The notes below the pieces were generated by a model. That model saw nothing but the letters and a program-made list of their open reading frames with translations. It had not been told where the DNA came from and did not search any database. The position numbers and the translations under genes were made by a program. 23,678 nt of DNA, taken from contig DKER01000118.1 of the NCBI GenBank assembly GCA_002452555.1, positions 352 to 24,029 on the forward strand, written 5' to 3'. This document shows, piece by piece, positions 1-6,574 of the stretch. Positions within the stretch are counted from its first letter, which is position 1. Each line of letters starts with the position of its first letter. Origin of the DNA: Fidelibacterota bacterium UBA6817. Its GTDB lineage: Bacteria; Fidelibacterota; Fidelibacteria; Fidelibacterales; Fidelibacteraceae.

Positions 1-1467
1 TCATCTGCATTGCTTATTATGAGTCAGACTGCCTTGTTTCAAAGCACAGCCAGTACATTAGAGGAGCAGAAACTTTGTGATATCCTAATATTGCCGGATA
101 TTGGAGATCTGACTGCTGTCAATTTCTCTGATGAAGCCGTGGATTCACTGATCCGGGCCGGTGAAAAAGCCGCTACAGATGCCTTGCCACAAATCAAAGC
201 ATTAGCTGATTCTCTTGGATTGAGAAATAAGGGAGGCATTCGATTTATTCCAACCACACAAATTGAACAGCTTCTAATCAGAGAATTAAGCCTTGAAGGT
301 GTATCCAATGTTTCTGATGAACTCATTTTTAACAAACTCAGAATTAAACCGCCCCAATGGATCACTCCGGATGATCTGATGACAGCAATTGACAGAGTTT
401 ATGGAAGTCAGTTTTTTGAACAGGTTAATTATAAACTTGAACCATTAAGTACCGGTGGCGTTCGGCTAATTATTCGTGTTGTAGAAAAATCTACGAATTT
501 ATTGAAAGTCGGGATCCATTATGATGATCATCTCAAATCACTTCTTCTTTTAAATCTTACCTACAGAAATTTTCTGATCGAAGGATCAAAATTTTCAACA
601 GACCTGATGTTGGGAGGCAATCCTGCCATTTCAAGCAGTTTATTTTATTACACATCTTGGAGATATGCTCCGGGTGTGGGCGTAGACGTTCAATATAAAA
701 ATTTCAACGCCTATCTGTATGAGCACCATAAGCGAACCCAGGAACTCAATCTGCAGTATGGATCTGCAGGATTTATGCTTCATTCCGGTCCGGTTGATAA
801 TATGTTTGTTCAATTAGGATTACAATATGAAATTGCCGGGATCAAACCCATAATTGGTACGTACAAAAAGAATACATTTTATATTCCAAGTGCTTTTTTG
901 CATCTTCATTATGATACATATGACGACCGATTTTTTCCGAATGACGGCAGTTATGTCAATGTTTATCTAAGACATATTTCCGGTTCAATTTATTCAAGGG
1001 TAGATACTGTACAATATAAACCCTATTTCACGGCAACCCTGCGAATTGACAAAACCATACCCCTTTCACAAAATGCCACGATCATACGTTCAATAAATTT
1101 TGGTTTTTCCGACCGGGAGAATATTCCCGATATTCATAAGTTTTATATGGGGGGCTCCGGTGTGGTTAATTTAAATTTTATTCCCTTGTATGGTTTCCAG
1201 GTTATGGAATTAAGCGGTACACAAGTGGCTTCGTTTTCGTTTTCTCTAAGGAACAGATTATCGAAAAATAACTATGTTTTCACGACGTTAAATGGTGGAT
1301 ATGCCACAAATAATGTGTCACAGCTGATCAAGTTTGGAAAATATTCCTACGGAATGGGTCTGTCATATGGGTATGGAAGTCCGATCGGACCAATAATTTT
1401 TACTGCTGCAAAGAATTTTAAACGCGCGGATATGATAACACACATAAGTTTAGGATTCCCATTTTAA
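1..1467 (+). CDS. Patatin-like phospholipase / Omp85 barrel fusion, 5' truncated
   Basis: The frame is open from base 1, so the N-terminus lies outside the window. The first ~70 residues look like the end of a patatin (RssA-type) hydrolase domain, with the ILPDIGDL segment and an alanine-rich closing helix. One POTRA-like module follows (about residues 78-165, from IRFIPTTQIEQLL to VRLIIRVVEKS). The remaining ~320 residues are alternating-hydrophobicity strands of a 16-strand Omp85-type barrel ending in Phe, with the FYMGGSGVV and PLYGFQ turn segments. This order, patatin-POTRA-barrel, is that of PlpD-like type Vd proteins, in which a lipolytic domain is carried on or exported by its own barrel. 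The catalytic Gly-x-Ser-x-Gly and Asp-Gly parts are upstream and cannot be checked. The gene stands alone before a 390-bp gap. Family call is strong; secretion of the passenger is inferred. Confidence 0.85.
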   Translation, partial: SSALLIMSQTALFQSTASTLEEQKLCDILILPDIGDLTAVNFSDEAVDSLIRAGEKAATDALPQIKALADSLGLRNKGGIRFIPTTQIEQLLIRELSLEGVSNVSDELIFNKLRIKPPQWITPDDLMTAIDRVYGSQFFEQVNYKLEPLSTGGVRLIIRVVEKSTNLLKVGIHYDDHLKSLLLLNLTYRNFLIEGSKFSTDLMLGGNPAISSSLFYYTSWRYAPGVGVDVQYKNFNAYLYEHHKRTQELNLQYGSAGFMLHSGPVDNMFVQLGLQYEIAGIKPIIGTYKKNTFYIPSAFLHLHYDTYDDRFFPNDGSYVNVYLRHISGSIYSRVDTVQYKPYFTATLRIDKTIPLSQNATIIRSINFGFSDRENIPDIHKFYMGGSGVVNLNFIPLYGFQVMELSGTQVASFSFSLRNRLSKNNYVFTTLNGGYATNNVSQLIKFGKYSYGMGLSYGYGSPIGPIIFTAAKNFKRADMITHISLGFPF

Positions 1468-1859
1468 GTATCAAAAGATCAAAGCATATCACTTGGAACT
1501 TTTAATAAACAAACAGGGAGTGACCTGATGGCGGCAGTTAACAGTATGATGCATGATGAGAGATAAAAATGTAACAGTTCTGATGAGCTGCTACCGGAGA
1601 AAAATTCCCGGTTTATTGAGATTTATTGATGATTGGACTCAACCCAAAAGGGTAAATATCATATAAGGATTTGTTTGGCTGAACTCCAAATGTACGGTCA
1701 CATATCGAACGTGTCAAACAAATATTATTATTAATATATCTCCGGAATGTTATTCTGGGCATGTATTGCTATATTCCTAATAACAGGTAATGTAAAGCCC
1801 CGATCTTGTGATTTGTTATTAGTCCAAAAGTGTGAAACGATTATACAGGACACGAATGA
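1468..1859. other. Intergenic region, AT-rich, no convincing gene
   Basis: The 392 bases lie between the 3' end of the patatin-Omp85 gene and the 3' end of the convergent epimerase gene. A short hairpin with ACCGG/CCGGT arms (1593-1612, 10-nt loop) could be a weak terminator, but no T-run follows. A 12-codon ATG reading frame at 1528-1566 has an AGGGAG-like site upstream but is too short to support. The clearest structure is the long inverted repeat at 1669-1723, listed separately. No tRNA-like cloverleaf was seen. Confidence 0.6.
1669..1723. repeat. Inverted repeat ATTTGTTTG...CAAACAAAT
   Basis: Perfect 9-bp arms at 1669-1677 and 1715-1723 are extended by one G-T and one C-G pair and enclose about 35 nt. 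An AT-only stretch follows the right arm. It sits between the two converging genes, so it may help end or stabilise their transcripts. It lacks the GC-rich stem and T-run of a classical terminator and could also be a remnant of a small mobile repeat. Only the repeat itself is seen. Confidence 0.45.
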
Positions 1860-2888
1860 TCAAAAATCAATGAGTTCCACTCCATTTCCGTCAATGGTGG
1901 AATAAGAAACCACACCCTTGTCGATTTTTACGCCTGTGGCGATATCTTTTGCCAGCAATAAAGGGCCGTCAGCATCCACATAATCCAGAAGAGGCATCAG
2001 CTGGGCAATACCGGAAATTCCTACGGTAGATTCGGTCATGCATCCCACCATGACTTTCATGTTTAATTCACGGGCGCGACGGATCATTCGAAGAGCGGGA
2101 GTAAGTCCGCCGCATTTCACAACCTTGATGTTCACGCCATGAAAATATCCGTTACAACGATCCACATCCTCTTCACGGACACAGCTCTCATCAGCAATGA
2201 CCGGAAGAACAGAATCCTTAAAAACATTTTTCATTCCTTCCCAATCATCGGCCGGCAAGGGCTGTTCGATGAATTCAACGTCGAGATCTTTTAATGTTTT
2301 GGAAAATTCGATTGTCTGCTCAGCGGTCCAGGCACAGTTTGCATCAATTCGTAATACGGCATTTGTTACGTTTCGAAGTTCCTGTATAATTTCCATATCA
2401 TGTTCAGTCCCCAGCTTAATTTTAAAGACCGGCCAGTCTTTAAACTCCAGGAGTTTCTTTTTCATGACATCAATTTCATCAATACCGATTGTATAATCAG
2501 TAACAGGCCGCTTTGAAGCATCCAGTCCCCACAAATCCCATGTCTTTTTTCCTTTCAGTTTTCCGTATAAATCCCATAATGCCATATCAAGTGCACATTG
2601 GGCAAAGGGATTTTCTTTCAGTCGGGGATGATACATTTCCCATAGTGTATCGGGATGCGTTTCGAAGATATTTCGGACCTTCAAATCATCTCGAAGGGAA
2701 TTCAAATCGGCGAACATCCGTTCTACTGTAAAGCCGTAATATTTGTGATTGGCTACGGCTTCACCATATCCGCTCAACCCGTCCTGTTTTACCTCGGCAA
2801 TAATAGTCTTTTGGACTGTCCGCGTTTCCTGCGAGATCCCGAATTTATATTTCAGCGGCAAGTCAAATTCATGCAGTTTCAATTCCAT
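1860..2888 (-). CDS. Dipeptide epimerase (L-Ala-D/L-Glu epimerase type), enolase superfamily
   Basis: A 342-residue enzyme of the muconate-lactonizing-enzyme subgroup, normal full length. From the ATG at 2888 the catalytic set is complete: KxK (K156, K158), metal ligands D182 (RIDAN), E208 (FIEQP) and D233 (IADES), and the opposite lysine in NIKVVKCGG (K255, with K258). The DADGPLLL segment (D305, D307) is the DxD motif that in Ala-Glu epimerases binds the amino group of the dipeptide. The known role of that family is to epimerise L-Ala-D-Glu from murein peptides so that the dipeptide can be hydrolysed and reused; other dipeptide specificities exist and cannot be excluded. A TTG two codons upstream (2894) is also open, but GAGG lies 7 nt before the ATG and only 1 nt before the TTG, so the ATG is chosen. 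It is a single-gene unit, cytoplasmic. Confidence 0.9.
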   Translation of the reverse strand: MELKLHEFDLPLKYKFGISQETRTVQKTIIAEVKQDGLSGYGEAVANHKYYGFTVERMFADLNSLRDDLKVRNIFETHPDTLWEMYHPRLKENPFAQCALDMALWDLYGKLKGKKTWDLWGLDASKRPVTDYTIGIDEIDVMKKKLLEFKDWPVFKIKLGTEHDMEIIQELRNVTNAVLRIDANCAWTAEQTIEFSKTLKDLDVEFIEQPLPADDWEGMKNVFKDSVLPVIADESCVREEDVDRCNGYFHGVNIKVVKCGGLTPALRMIRRARELNMKVMVGCMTESTVGISGIAQLMPLLDYVDADGPLLLAKDIATGVKIDKGVVSYSTIDGNGVELIDF

Positions 2889-3033
2889 TGTCAAACCTCA
2901 TTTTATTATTCTTATGTGCTTCGGAATTTAACATAATGATGCGGGAATTGCAGGGGGAAGTTGTTGACAGGAACGCAGAGCTGATTATCGGGAGTTAAAA
3001 TTCCAACATATAAGATTACTAAAAAATCGTGTG

Positions 3034-3123
3034 ATGGGTATGCCTGCCTGTGTTCAATGTATGATCTTCAAATATTGCAAAGCAGGAATAGAATGTGATA
3101 CGATTTCTGACTGTCCGGTTTAG
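3034..3123 (+). CDS. Possible 29-residue cysteine-rich peptide
   Basis: The frame ATG-GGT-ATG...TAG encodes 29 residues with five cysteines, C6, C9, C15, C21 and C27 (CxxC-x5-C-x5-C-x5-C), followed by Pro-Val. The regular spacing resembles a small metal- or Fe-S-binding knuckle. The frame stays open upstream to base 2968 through a basic, Arg-rich stretch, so this could be the C-terminus of a longer or decayed gene rather than a stand-alone peptide. No Shine-Dalgarno sequence is visible ahead of the ATG at 3034 or the one at 3040. I do not recognise a family. It lies in the same direction as the porin, about 175 bp upstream of it. Confidence 0.28.
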   Translation: MGMPACVQCMIFKYCKAGIECDTISDCPV

Positions 3124-3205
3124 GTTTATATGCTATGATTACAATACAAAATTCCGGCTTTACATTTTTTCATTCTATGTACCATTCGCTGCAACATTCT
3201 GAAGA

Positions 3206-3245
3206 CTGTTTTTCTTTCTGTTTTTAATATTGAACATCTGTTTTT
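3206..3245 (+). promoter_or_regulatory. Three CTGTTTTT direct repeats upstream of the porin gene
   Basis: Identical 8-mers at 3206-3213, 3218-3225 and 3238-3245, on the coding strand 54-93 bp ahead of the porin ATG. The first two are 12 bp apart, the second and third 20 bp. Direct CTGT repeats near one helical turn apart recall Pho boxes (CTGTCAT repeated every 11 bp in Enterobacteria), which would suit a phosphate-selective-porin homologue, but the -CAT part is missing and the spacing differs. Treat as a candidate operator. Confidence 0.3.
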
Positions 3246-3259
3246 GAAATGTTAATATT
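3226..3259 (+). promoter_or_regulatory. AT-rich hairpin or operator ahead of the porin gene
   Basis: Left arm AATATT-G-AACAT (3226-3237) pairs over 11 bp with ATGTTAATATT (3249-3259), with one bulged G and an 11-nt loop. It ends 39 bp before the porin ATG and overlaps the third CTGTTTTT repeat. It could be a protein-binding dyad or a 5'-UTR stem. Function unknown. Confidence 0.3.
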
Positions 3260-3298
3260 GCCATTAAAATTTCTGACTATAACCTATTAAGGGATTGA

Positions 3299-4273
3299 AT
3301 GAAAAAATATCTTGCAACAATACTTTTCCTGTTTATTGTATCTCTGAAGGCCGGCACAGAAGAAGAACGGACTGTTCATTACTTTGGATTAGTCCGGACA
3401 GCGATGGTGTCTGCTCCTGCTTTTTCCGGACAGACATTTTCTGTTCTTCATGCCCAGGGCGGATTTTATGGAAATGTTACACCAGACCTTTTGTTTCGGA
3501 TCTATCTGGATTTTTCCAATTTTGGTTCATTGGAGGAACGCTATGATACGACAGGTAATCTGGTGGGTGTTGATGTTGACATGCCGCTGGGGCTTTTGGA
3601 TGCTTACGCCGCATGGACGTTTAATGATAATTTTACGATACAGGCCGGTCAGTTCAAAATCCCCTACAGCAATTCCAATCTGAGAAGTCCGGCAAATTTA
3701 CCGTTTATTTATCGTCCCGTTACCCGTTATGCCACACCTCACTCCCGGGATATCGGCATAAAACTTATTTGGAAACCCGCTGCCGGTTCAATTGTTGTAG
3801 AATCCGGCGTGTTTAATGGCTCCGGATTGAATGCTTCTGATACGGACAAATCACTGAATATGGTTGGACGGCTTGAGTGGAATATCTCGGATTTGCACTG
3901 TATGTCTGTGAATCTTTACGGCGGAAGACAAGATGGAATAAATATGAAAATGATGGATATCGGTTATGTGTTAACAGGTGATTATCTGGAAGCGGGTGCT
4001 GAATATGCATTAAGATACGATGATACAATTGGTCAGCAGGCAGGTTATTTTTATATTTCAAAATCGTTTATCCGTTCGGATAAAAAAATTCATAAACTTA
4101 CGCCTGCTTTCAGAATTGAGTGGAACAGTTTCAGACAGGATACTTATACGTTAACCGGAGGTTTGACAACATATCTTTCCGGACAGGATCATTCAATGAT
4201 TCGTATTAATTACGGACGGAGTTACGGCTCGGGAGATGATTTTCTCGCCATTCTTTTTCAGGTTTCATTTTAA
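3299..4273 (+). CDS. Outer-membrane porin, phosphate-selective porin O/P-like
   Basis: A 324-residue protein with a signal peptide (residues 1-18, MKKYLATILFLFIVSLKA) and a mature part made of amphipathic strands, ending in the Phe typical of outer-membrane barrels. Recognisable family segments are LLDAYAAWTFNDNFTIQAGQ (about residues 98-117), the KIPYS turn right after it, and ATPHSRDIGIKL around residues 146-157, the core of the Porin_O_P family. It would form a passive channel, possibly anion/phosphate-preferring. The selectivity is known for P. aeruginosa OprO/OprP and only assumed here. At 324 residues it is somewhat shorter than most members (about 380-450). AAGGGA lies 4 nt before the ATG. 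The upstream region carries direct repeats and a dyad; a small hairpin follows the stop. Confidence 0.8.
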   Translation: MKKYLATILFLFIVSLKAGTEEERTVHYFGLVRTAMVSAPAFSGQTFSVLHAQGGFYGNVTPDLLFRIYLDFSNFGSLEERYDTTGNLVGVDVDMPLGLLDAYAAWTFNDNFTIQAGQFKIPYSNSNLRSPANLPFIYRPVTRYATPHSRDIGIKLIWKPAAGSIVVESGVFNGSGLNASDTDKSLNMVGRLEWNISDLHCMSVNLYGGRQDGINMKMMDIGYVLTGDYLEAGAEYALRYDDTIGQQAGYFYISKSFIRSDKKIHKLTPAFRIEWNSFRQDTYTLTGGLTTYLSGQDHSMIRINYGRSYGSGDDFLAILFQVSF

Positions 4274-4292
4274 TTCTCAGATACTGCAGAAT
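4273..4292. terminator. Weak bidirectional terminator-like hairpin
   Basis: ATTCT-CAG / CTG-C-AGAAT forms an 8-bp stem with one bulged C and an ATA loop, sitting in the 27 bp between the converging porin and flavodoxin genes. It is followed by GTTTATAT on the + strand and by TAAAA on the - strand, so the T-run is poor. Position supports a terminator role more than sequence does. Confidence 0.35.
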
Positions 4293-4300
4293 GTTTATAT

Positions 4301-4813
4301 CTAAACGGTTCCCAGTTCCTGTTTAATTTGCTGTACCCACGTCCCGATTCTTTCATCCGTGAGTTCGGGCTGATTATCTGCATCCAGAGCAAGTCCGAGA
4401 AACGCTCCCTTATTTACAAAGTTGCTTTTATTAAACTCATACCCTTCAGTAGACCACTTTCCCCCAATAATTTTTTCTGCACGGCCTGCAACAATGTTAT
4501 ATAAATGGCTGATTCCTCCAAGAAACGAGTCCGGAAACATCATTTGATCACCCATTCCAACAAAAGCAACCGTTTTATCTGAAAAATCAACGGATTCCAG
4601 TTCGTCTCGAAATTCTGCCCAATCAGGCTGCATGTTCCCTGTTCCGGTACTGGAACTGGCAAAGATAATAAATTCGTACAAATCAAACGTTTCTGCATCT
4701 GTTTCGCTGATGTCATGTAAATGTCTGTCGTTTAATCCCAATGCTTTAATAATTTTTTCTGCAGCATCTTCTGTATTACCACCTGATGAACCGTAAATAA
4801 TTCCAATTTTCAT
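4301..4813 (-). CDS. Flavodoxin (long-chain type)
   Basis: A 170-residue cytoplasmic electron carrier, the usual length for long-chain flavodoxins. The phosphate-binding loop GSSGGNTEDAA (residues 8-18) matches the S/T-x-T-G-x-T motif region, and VAFVGMGDQMMFPDSF (82-97) plus LGGISHLYNIV give the second FMN loop and following helix. It would carry one- or two-electron traffic in place of ferredoxin. By alignment with E. coli FldA, the first aromatic that stacks on the isoalloxazine (Trp57) falls at Thr56 and the second (Tyr94) at Phe93, so the FMN pocket is unusual. AGGAGG is well placed before the ATG. The gene is monocistronic; a small palindrome lies 38 bp upstream. Family call is secure; partner enzymes are unknown. 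Confidence 0.93.
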   Translation of the reverse strand: MKIGIIYGSSGGNTEDAAEKIIKALGLNDRHLHDISETDAETFDLYEFIIFASSSTGTGNMQPDWAEFRDELESVDFSDKTVAFVGMGDQMMFPDSFLGGISHLYNIVAGRAEKIIGGKWSTEGYEFNKSNFVNKGAFLGLALDADNQPELTDERIGTWVQQIKQELGTV

Positions 4814-4851
4814 ACTCTTCCTCCTTCTACATCACATTTGTGTATTTTCAG

Positions 4852-4866
4852 GCGTGAAAGTCACGC
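4852..4866. promoter_or_regulatory. Palindrome GCGTGA-AAG-TCACGC
   Basis: A perfect 6-bp inverted repeat with a 3-bp centre in the 125-bp divergent spacer, 38 bp upstream of the flavodoxin ATG and 72 bp upstream of the envelope operon. It is GC-rich against an AT-rich background and could be an operator dyad or a small hairpin. No T-run follows, so a terminator is unlikely. Confidence 0.3.
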
Positions 4867-4938
4867 TTTAATCAGTCTAAACCGTTACAGCATATAAAAT
4901 AACTCGATATTACATCATTCTTAACAGTAAATTTCACT

Positions 4939-5739
4939 ATGAAGTTTCTGGCATATTCAAAACGTCTTTTCGTCTTTTTTTTCATCGGTTTTCAGCCTTT
5001 GTTTACTGCAACTTTTACACAGGTTAATGTGGATCTATGGCCAGACTATGATCAGCCGGCGATGCTGGTTATGATCGAAATGGAGTTGGACAGTGTCAGT
5101 GAAGCGGTATTGCATATTCCTCCTACGGTGAACCATGTGAAAGTGCGGGAAGGTTATTTGAATTTTCAAAAGTTAGTTATTCCGGATCAGGATGGAAATA
5201 TCCGTCTTAAACCGAGAGGAAACAGGTTTACGGTTAAATATTATGATATGTTTCCGGATCGTGATGAACGGTTTTATACATATCGTTTGCTGACATCTTT
5301 GCATGTAGAATCCCTGATCATTACAATTCAGAAACCGGTTGCTGCCATGGATTTCCGAATTCCTGATACGCTTGGTTTTATGCAGGAAATAACGGATGAA
5401 AGCGGATTTAAGTATATCAGCGGCAAGTTTGCAGATCTTCCTTCCGGGGAACCCCTGATCGTTACAATTCGTTATACCAATCCGGACAGAGAACTGACTG
5501 CATTAGGCTCTTTGGAACCGCCAAAACCGATACGGCGGCAAATCTCCCCGGCTGTAAGAAAAATTGGCATCGGTTTGTTTTTTCTTATGCTGATCCTTGC
5601 TCTCCTGTTACGCCGCCATGTTAAACCGGTTTTGGATGATACGGAGAAGGAATCCCATGCTTTACGATTCTGCGGATATTGCGGAGCTCCCCGCACGGGA
5701 GGGCATGTTTACTGTCCTTATTGCGGAAAAAAATATTAA
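4939..5739 (+). CDS. Exported-domain / transmembrane / zinc-ribbon protein
   Basis: A 266-residue protein, first gene of the envelope operon. It has a signal peptide or N-terminal anchor (about 5-24), a beta-rich extracytoplasmic domain (25-200, with FTVKYYDMFPDRDERFYTY and IRYTNPDREL segments), one membrane helix (208-225, GIGLFFLMLILALLL followed by RR), and a C-terminal zinc ribbon with C245-x2-C248-x10-C259-x2-C262. The positive residues after the helix put the ribbon in the cytoplasm. I recall a broad family of unknown function with this layout, but cannot name a Pfam entry. It may sense or scaffold across the inner membrane for the barrel genes downstream. The start ATG lacks a clear Shine-Dalgarno site. 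The next gene starts 4 nt after the stop. Existence is certain; role is unknown. Confidence 0.85.
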   Translation: MKFLAYSKRLFVFFFIGFQPLFTATFTQVNVDLWPDYDQPAMLVMIEMELDSVSEAVLHIPPTVNHVKVREGYLNFQKLVIPDQDGNIRLKPRGNRFTVKYYDMFPDRDERFYTYRLLTSLHVESLIITIQKPVAAMDFRIPDTLGFMQEITDESGFKYISGKFADLPSGEPLIVTIRYTNPDRELTALGSLEPPKPIRRQISPAVRKIGIGLFFLMLILALLLRRHVKPVLDDTEKESHALRFCGYCGAPRTGGHVYCPYCGKKY

Positions 5740-5743
5740 TTAT

Positions 5744-6574
5744 ATGTCTTTTTTTAAAAAAATACTTGCTAGCCTGTTTTGGGTTTTCCTTCCTTTTTAT
5801 CTGTATGCAGATTTACCGGCGAATATTACTCTTTCCCATGCTGAAAAAGATCCGTTAAACCGGTATTTTGTTTTATCTCAAAAAGATGCGGTTGTTTATG
5901 TTCTCGGAAAAGGGGGCATTATTAAATCAGGTGAAGGGTCTTCCCTGCTGCCGTTTCTTCGGGCACCATCCGGGCTGCAGATTCAATACCCCACATCCGT
6001 TTGGGTTTTGGACAGACTGGACAGAACTGTCATTGAATTTGATATGAAACTGAATGTGCTGGGCCGGTTTTCCATTCCATCTGTTATAGAAGAGCCGGTT
6101 GATTTTCTTATTCTTGATGACGGCAGATGGATTATAGCCGACTCCTTCAATGAAAAAATCTGGCAGTTGATTCCCGGCGTCCAGGCGCCGACGTCGTGGG
6201 GGATCGGGGCTGATCTGAAAATAATACCTCAGGACCTCAGAATGATACGGTTAGAGGGACAATCCCGCCGGCAGGTCATGCTAATGTCTGTCGTCTTATC
6301 CGCGGTTTGGATTGCTGATTCCCGCGGGCTTATTCTGGAAAAATATGTAATTCCCGATTCAATAAAGGTAGATCATCCGGCAGGCGGTGACGATGTTTCA
6401 TGTTTTGTTTCCGGCAAATCCGGTACCTGGCGTCTTTCGTCTACATCTCCTCCCCGTAAGATTTTTGATGCCCCGATCCTCAGGTTGTGGAATGACCGGG
6501 CTATTCTGAAGAACGGAAAGATTGTTGCGGTTGATGTGAAACAGAGTAAGCCGGAAGGACCGTATAAGCGGTGA
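5744..6574 (+). CDS. Exported protein, propeller-like, function unknown
   Basis: 276 residues from the ATG at 5744, four bases after the previous stop, which implies translational coupling. The frame is open further up to 5597, but that part is the zinc-ribbon gene read in another frame, while the ATG at 5744 opens directly into a signal peptide (MSFFKKILASLFWVFLPFYL, cleavage near YADLP). The mature part holds short repeated strand units with D/W/L patterns, such as YPTSVWVLDRLDRTVIEFD, DDGRWIIADSFNEKIWQL and AVWIADSRGLILEKY. These resemble NHL- or six-bladed-propeller repeats, although the repeats are degenerate. It would be periplasmic or surface-exposed. Its stop overlaps the start of the giant barrel gene (GTGA). 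Propeller fold is inferred from pattern only. Confidence 0.8.
   Translation: MSFFKKILASLFWVFLPFYLYADLPANITLSHAEKDPLNRYFVLSQKDAVVYVLGKGGIIKSGEGSSLLPFLRAPSGLQIQYPTSVWVLDRLDRTVIEFDMKLNVLGRFSIPSVIEEPVDFLILDDGRWIIADSFNEKIWQLIPGVQAPTSWGIGADLKIIPQDLRMIRLEGQSRRQVMLMSVVLSAVWIADSRGLILEKYVIPDSIKVDHPAGGDDVSCFVSGKSGTWRLSSTSPPRKIFDAPILRLWNDRAILKNGKIVAVDVKQSKPEGPYKR

Larger units (their letters stand above)
2889..3298. other. Divergent intergenic region (epimerase / porin)
   Basis: 410 bases between divergent genes, expected to hold both promoters. A possible cysteine-rich mini-ORF (3034-3123), three CTGTTTTT direct repeats (3206-3245) and an AT-rich hairpin (3226-3259) are listed separately. A 20-codon ATG frame at 2936-2998 has no recognisable product. 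No confident -35/-10 pair could be chosen; a lone TTGACA at 2964-2969 has no good partner. Confidence 0.55.

Noticed and set aside
1528..1566. 12-codon ORF after the patatin-Omp85 gene
   Set aside because: Too short, no recognisable sequence and nothing beyond a loose Shine-Dalgarno match.
2889..2894. TTG start two codons upstream for the dipeptide epimerase
   Set aside because: GAGG lies only 1 nt from the TTG but 7 nt from the ATG at 2888.
2936..2998. 20-codon ORF after the epimerase start
   Set aside because: No family resemblance; the overlapping frame has the more interesting cysteine-rich peptide.
5597..5743. Upstream extension of the propeller-like gene to an ATG at 5597
   Set aside because: It overlaps the zinc-ribbon coding sequence in another frame and would bury the signal peptide that starts at 5744.
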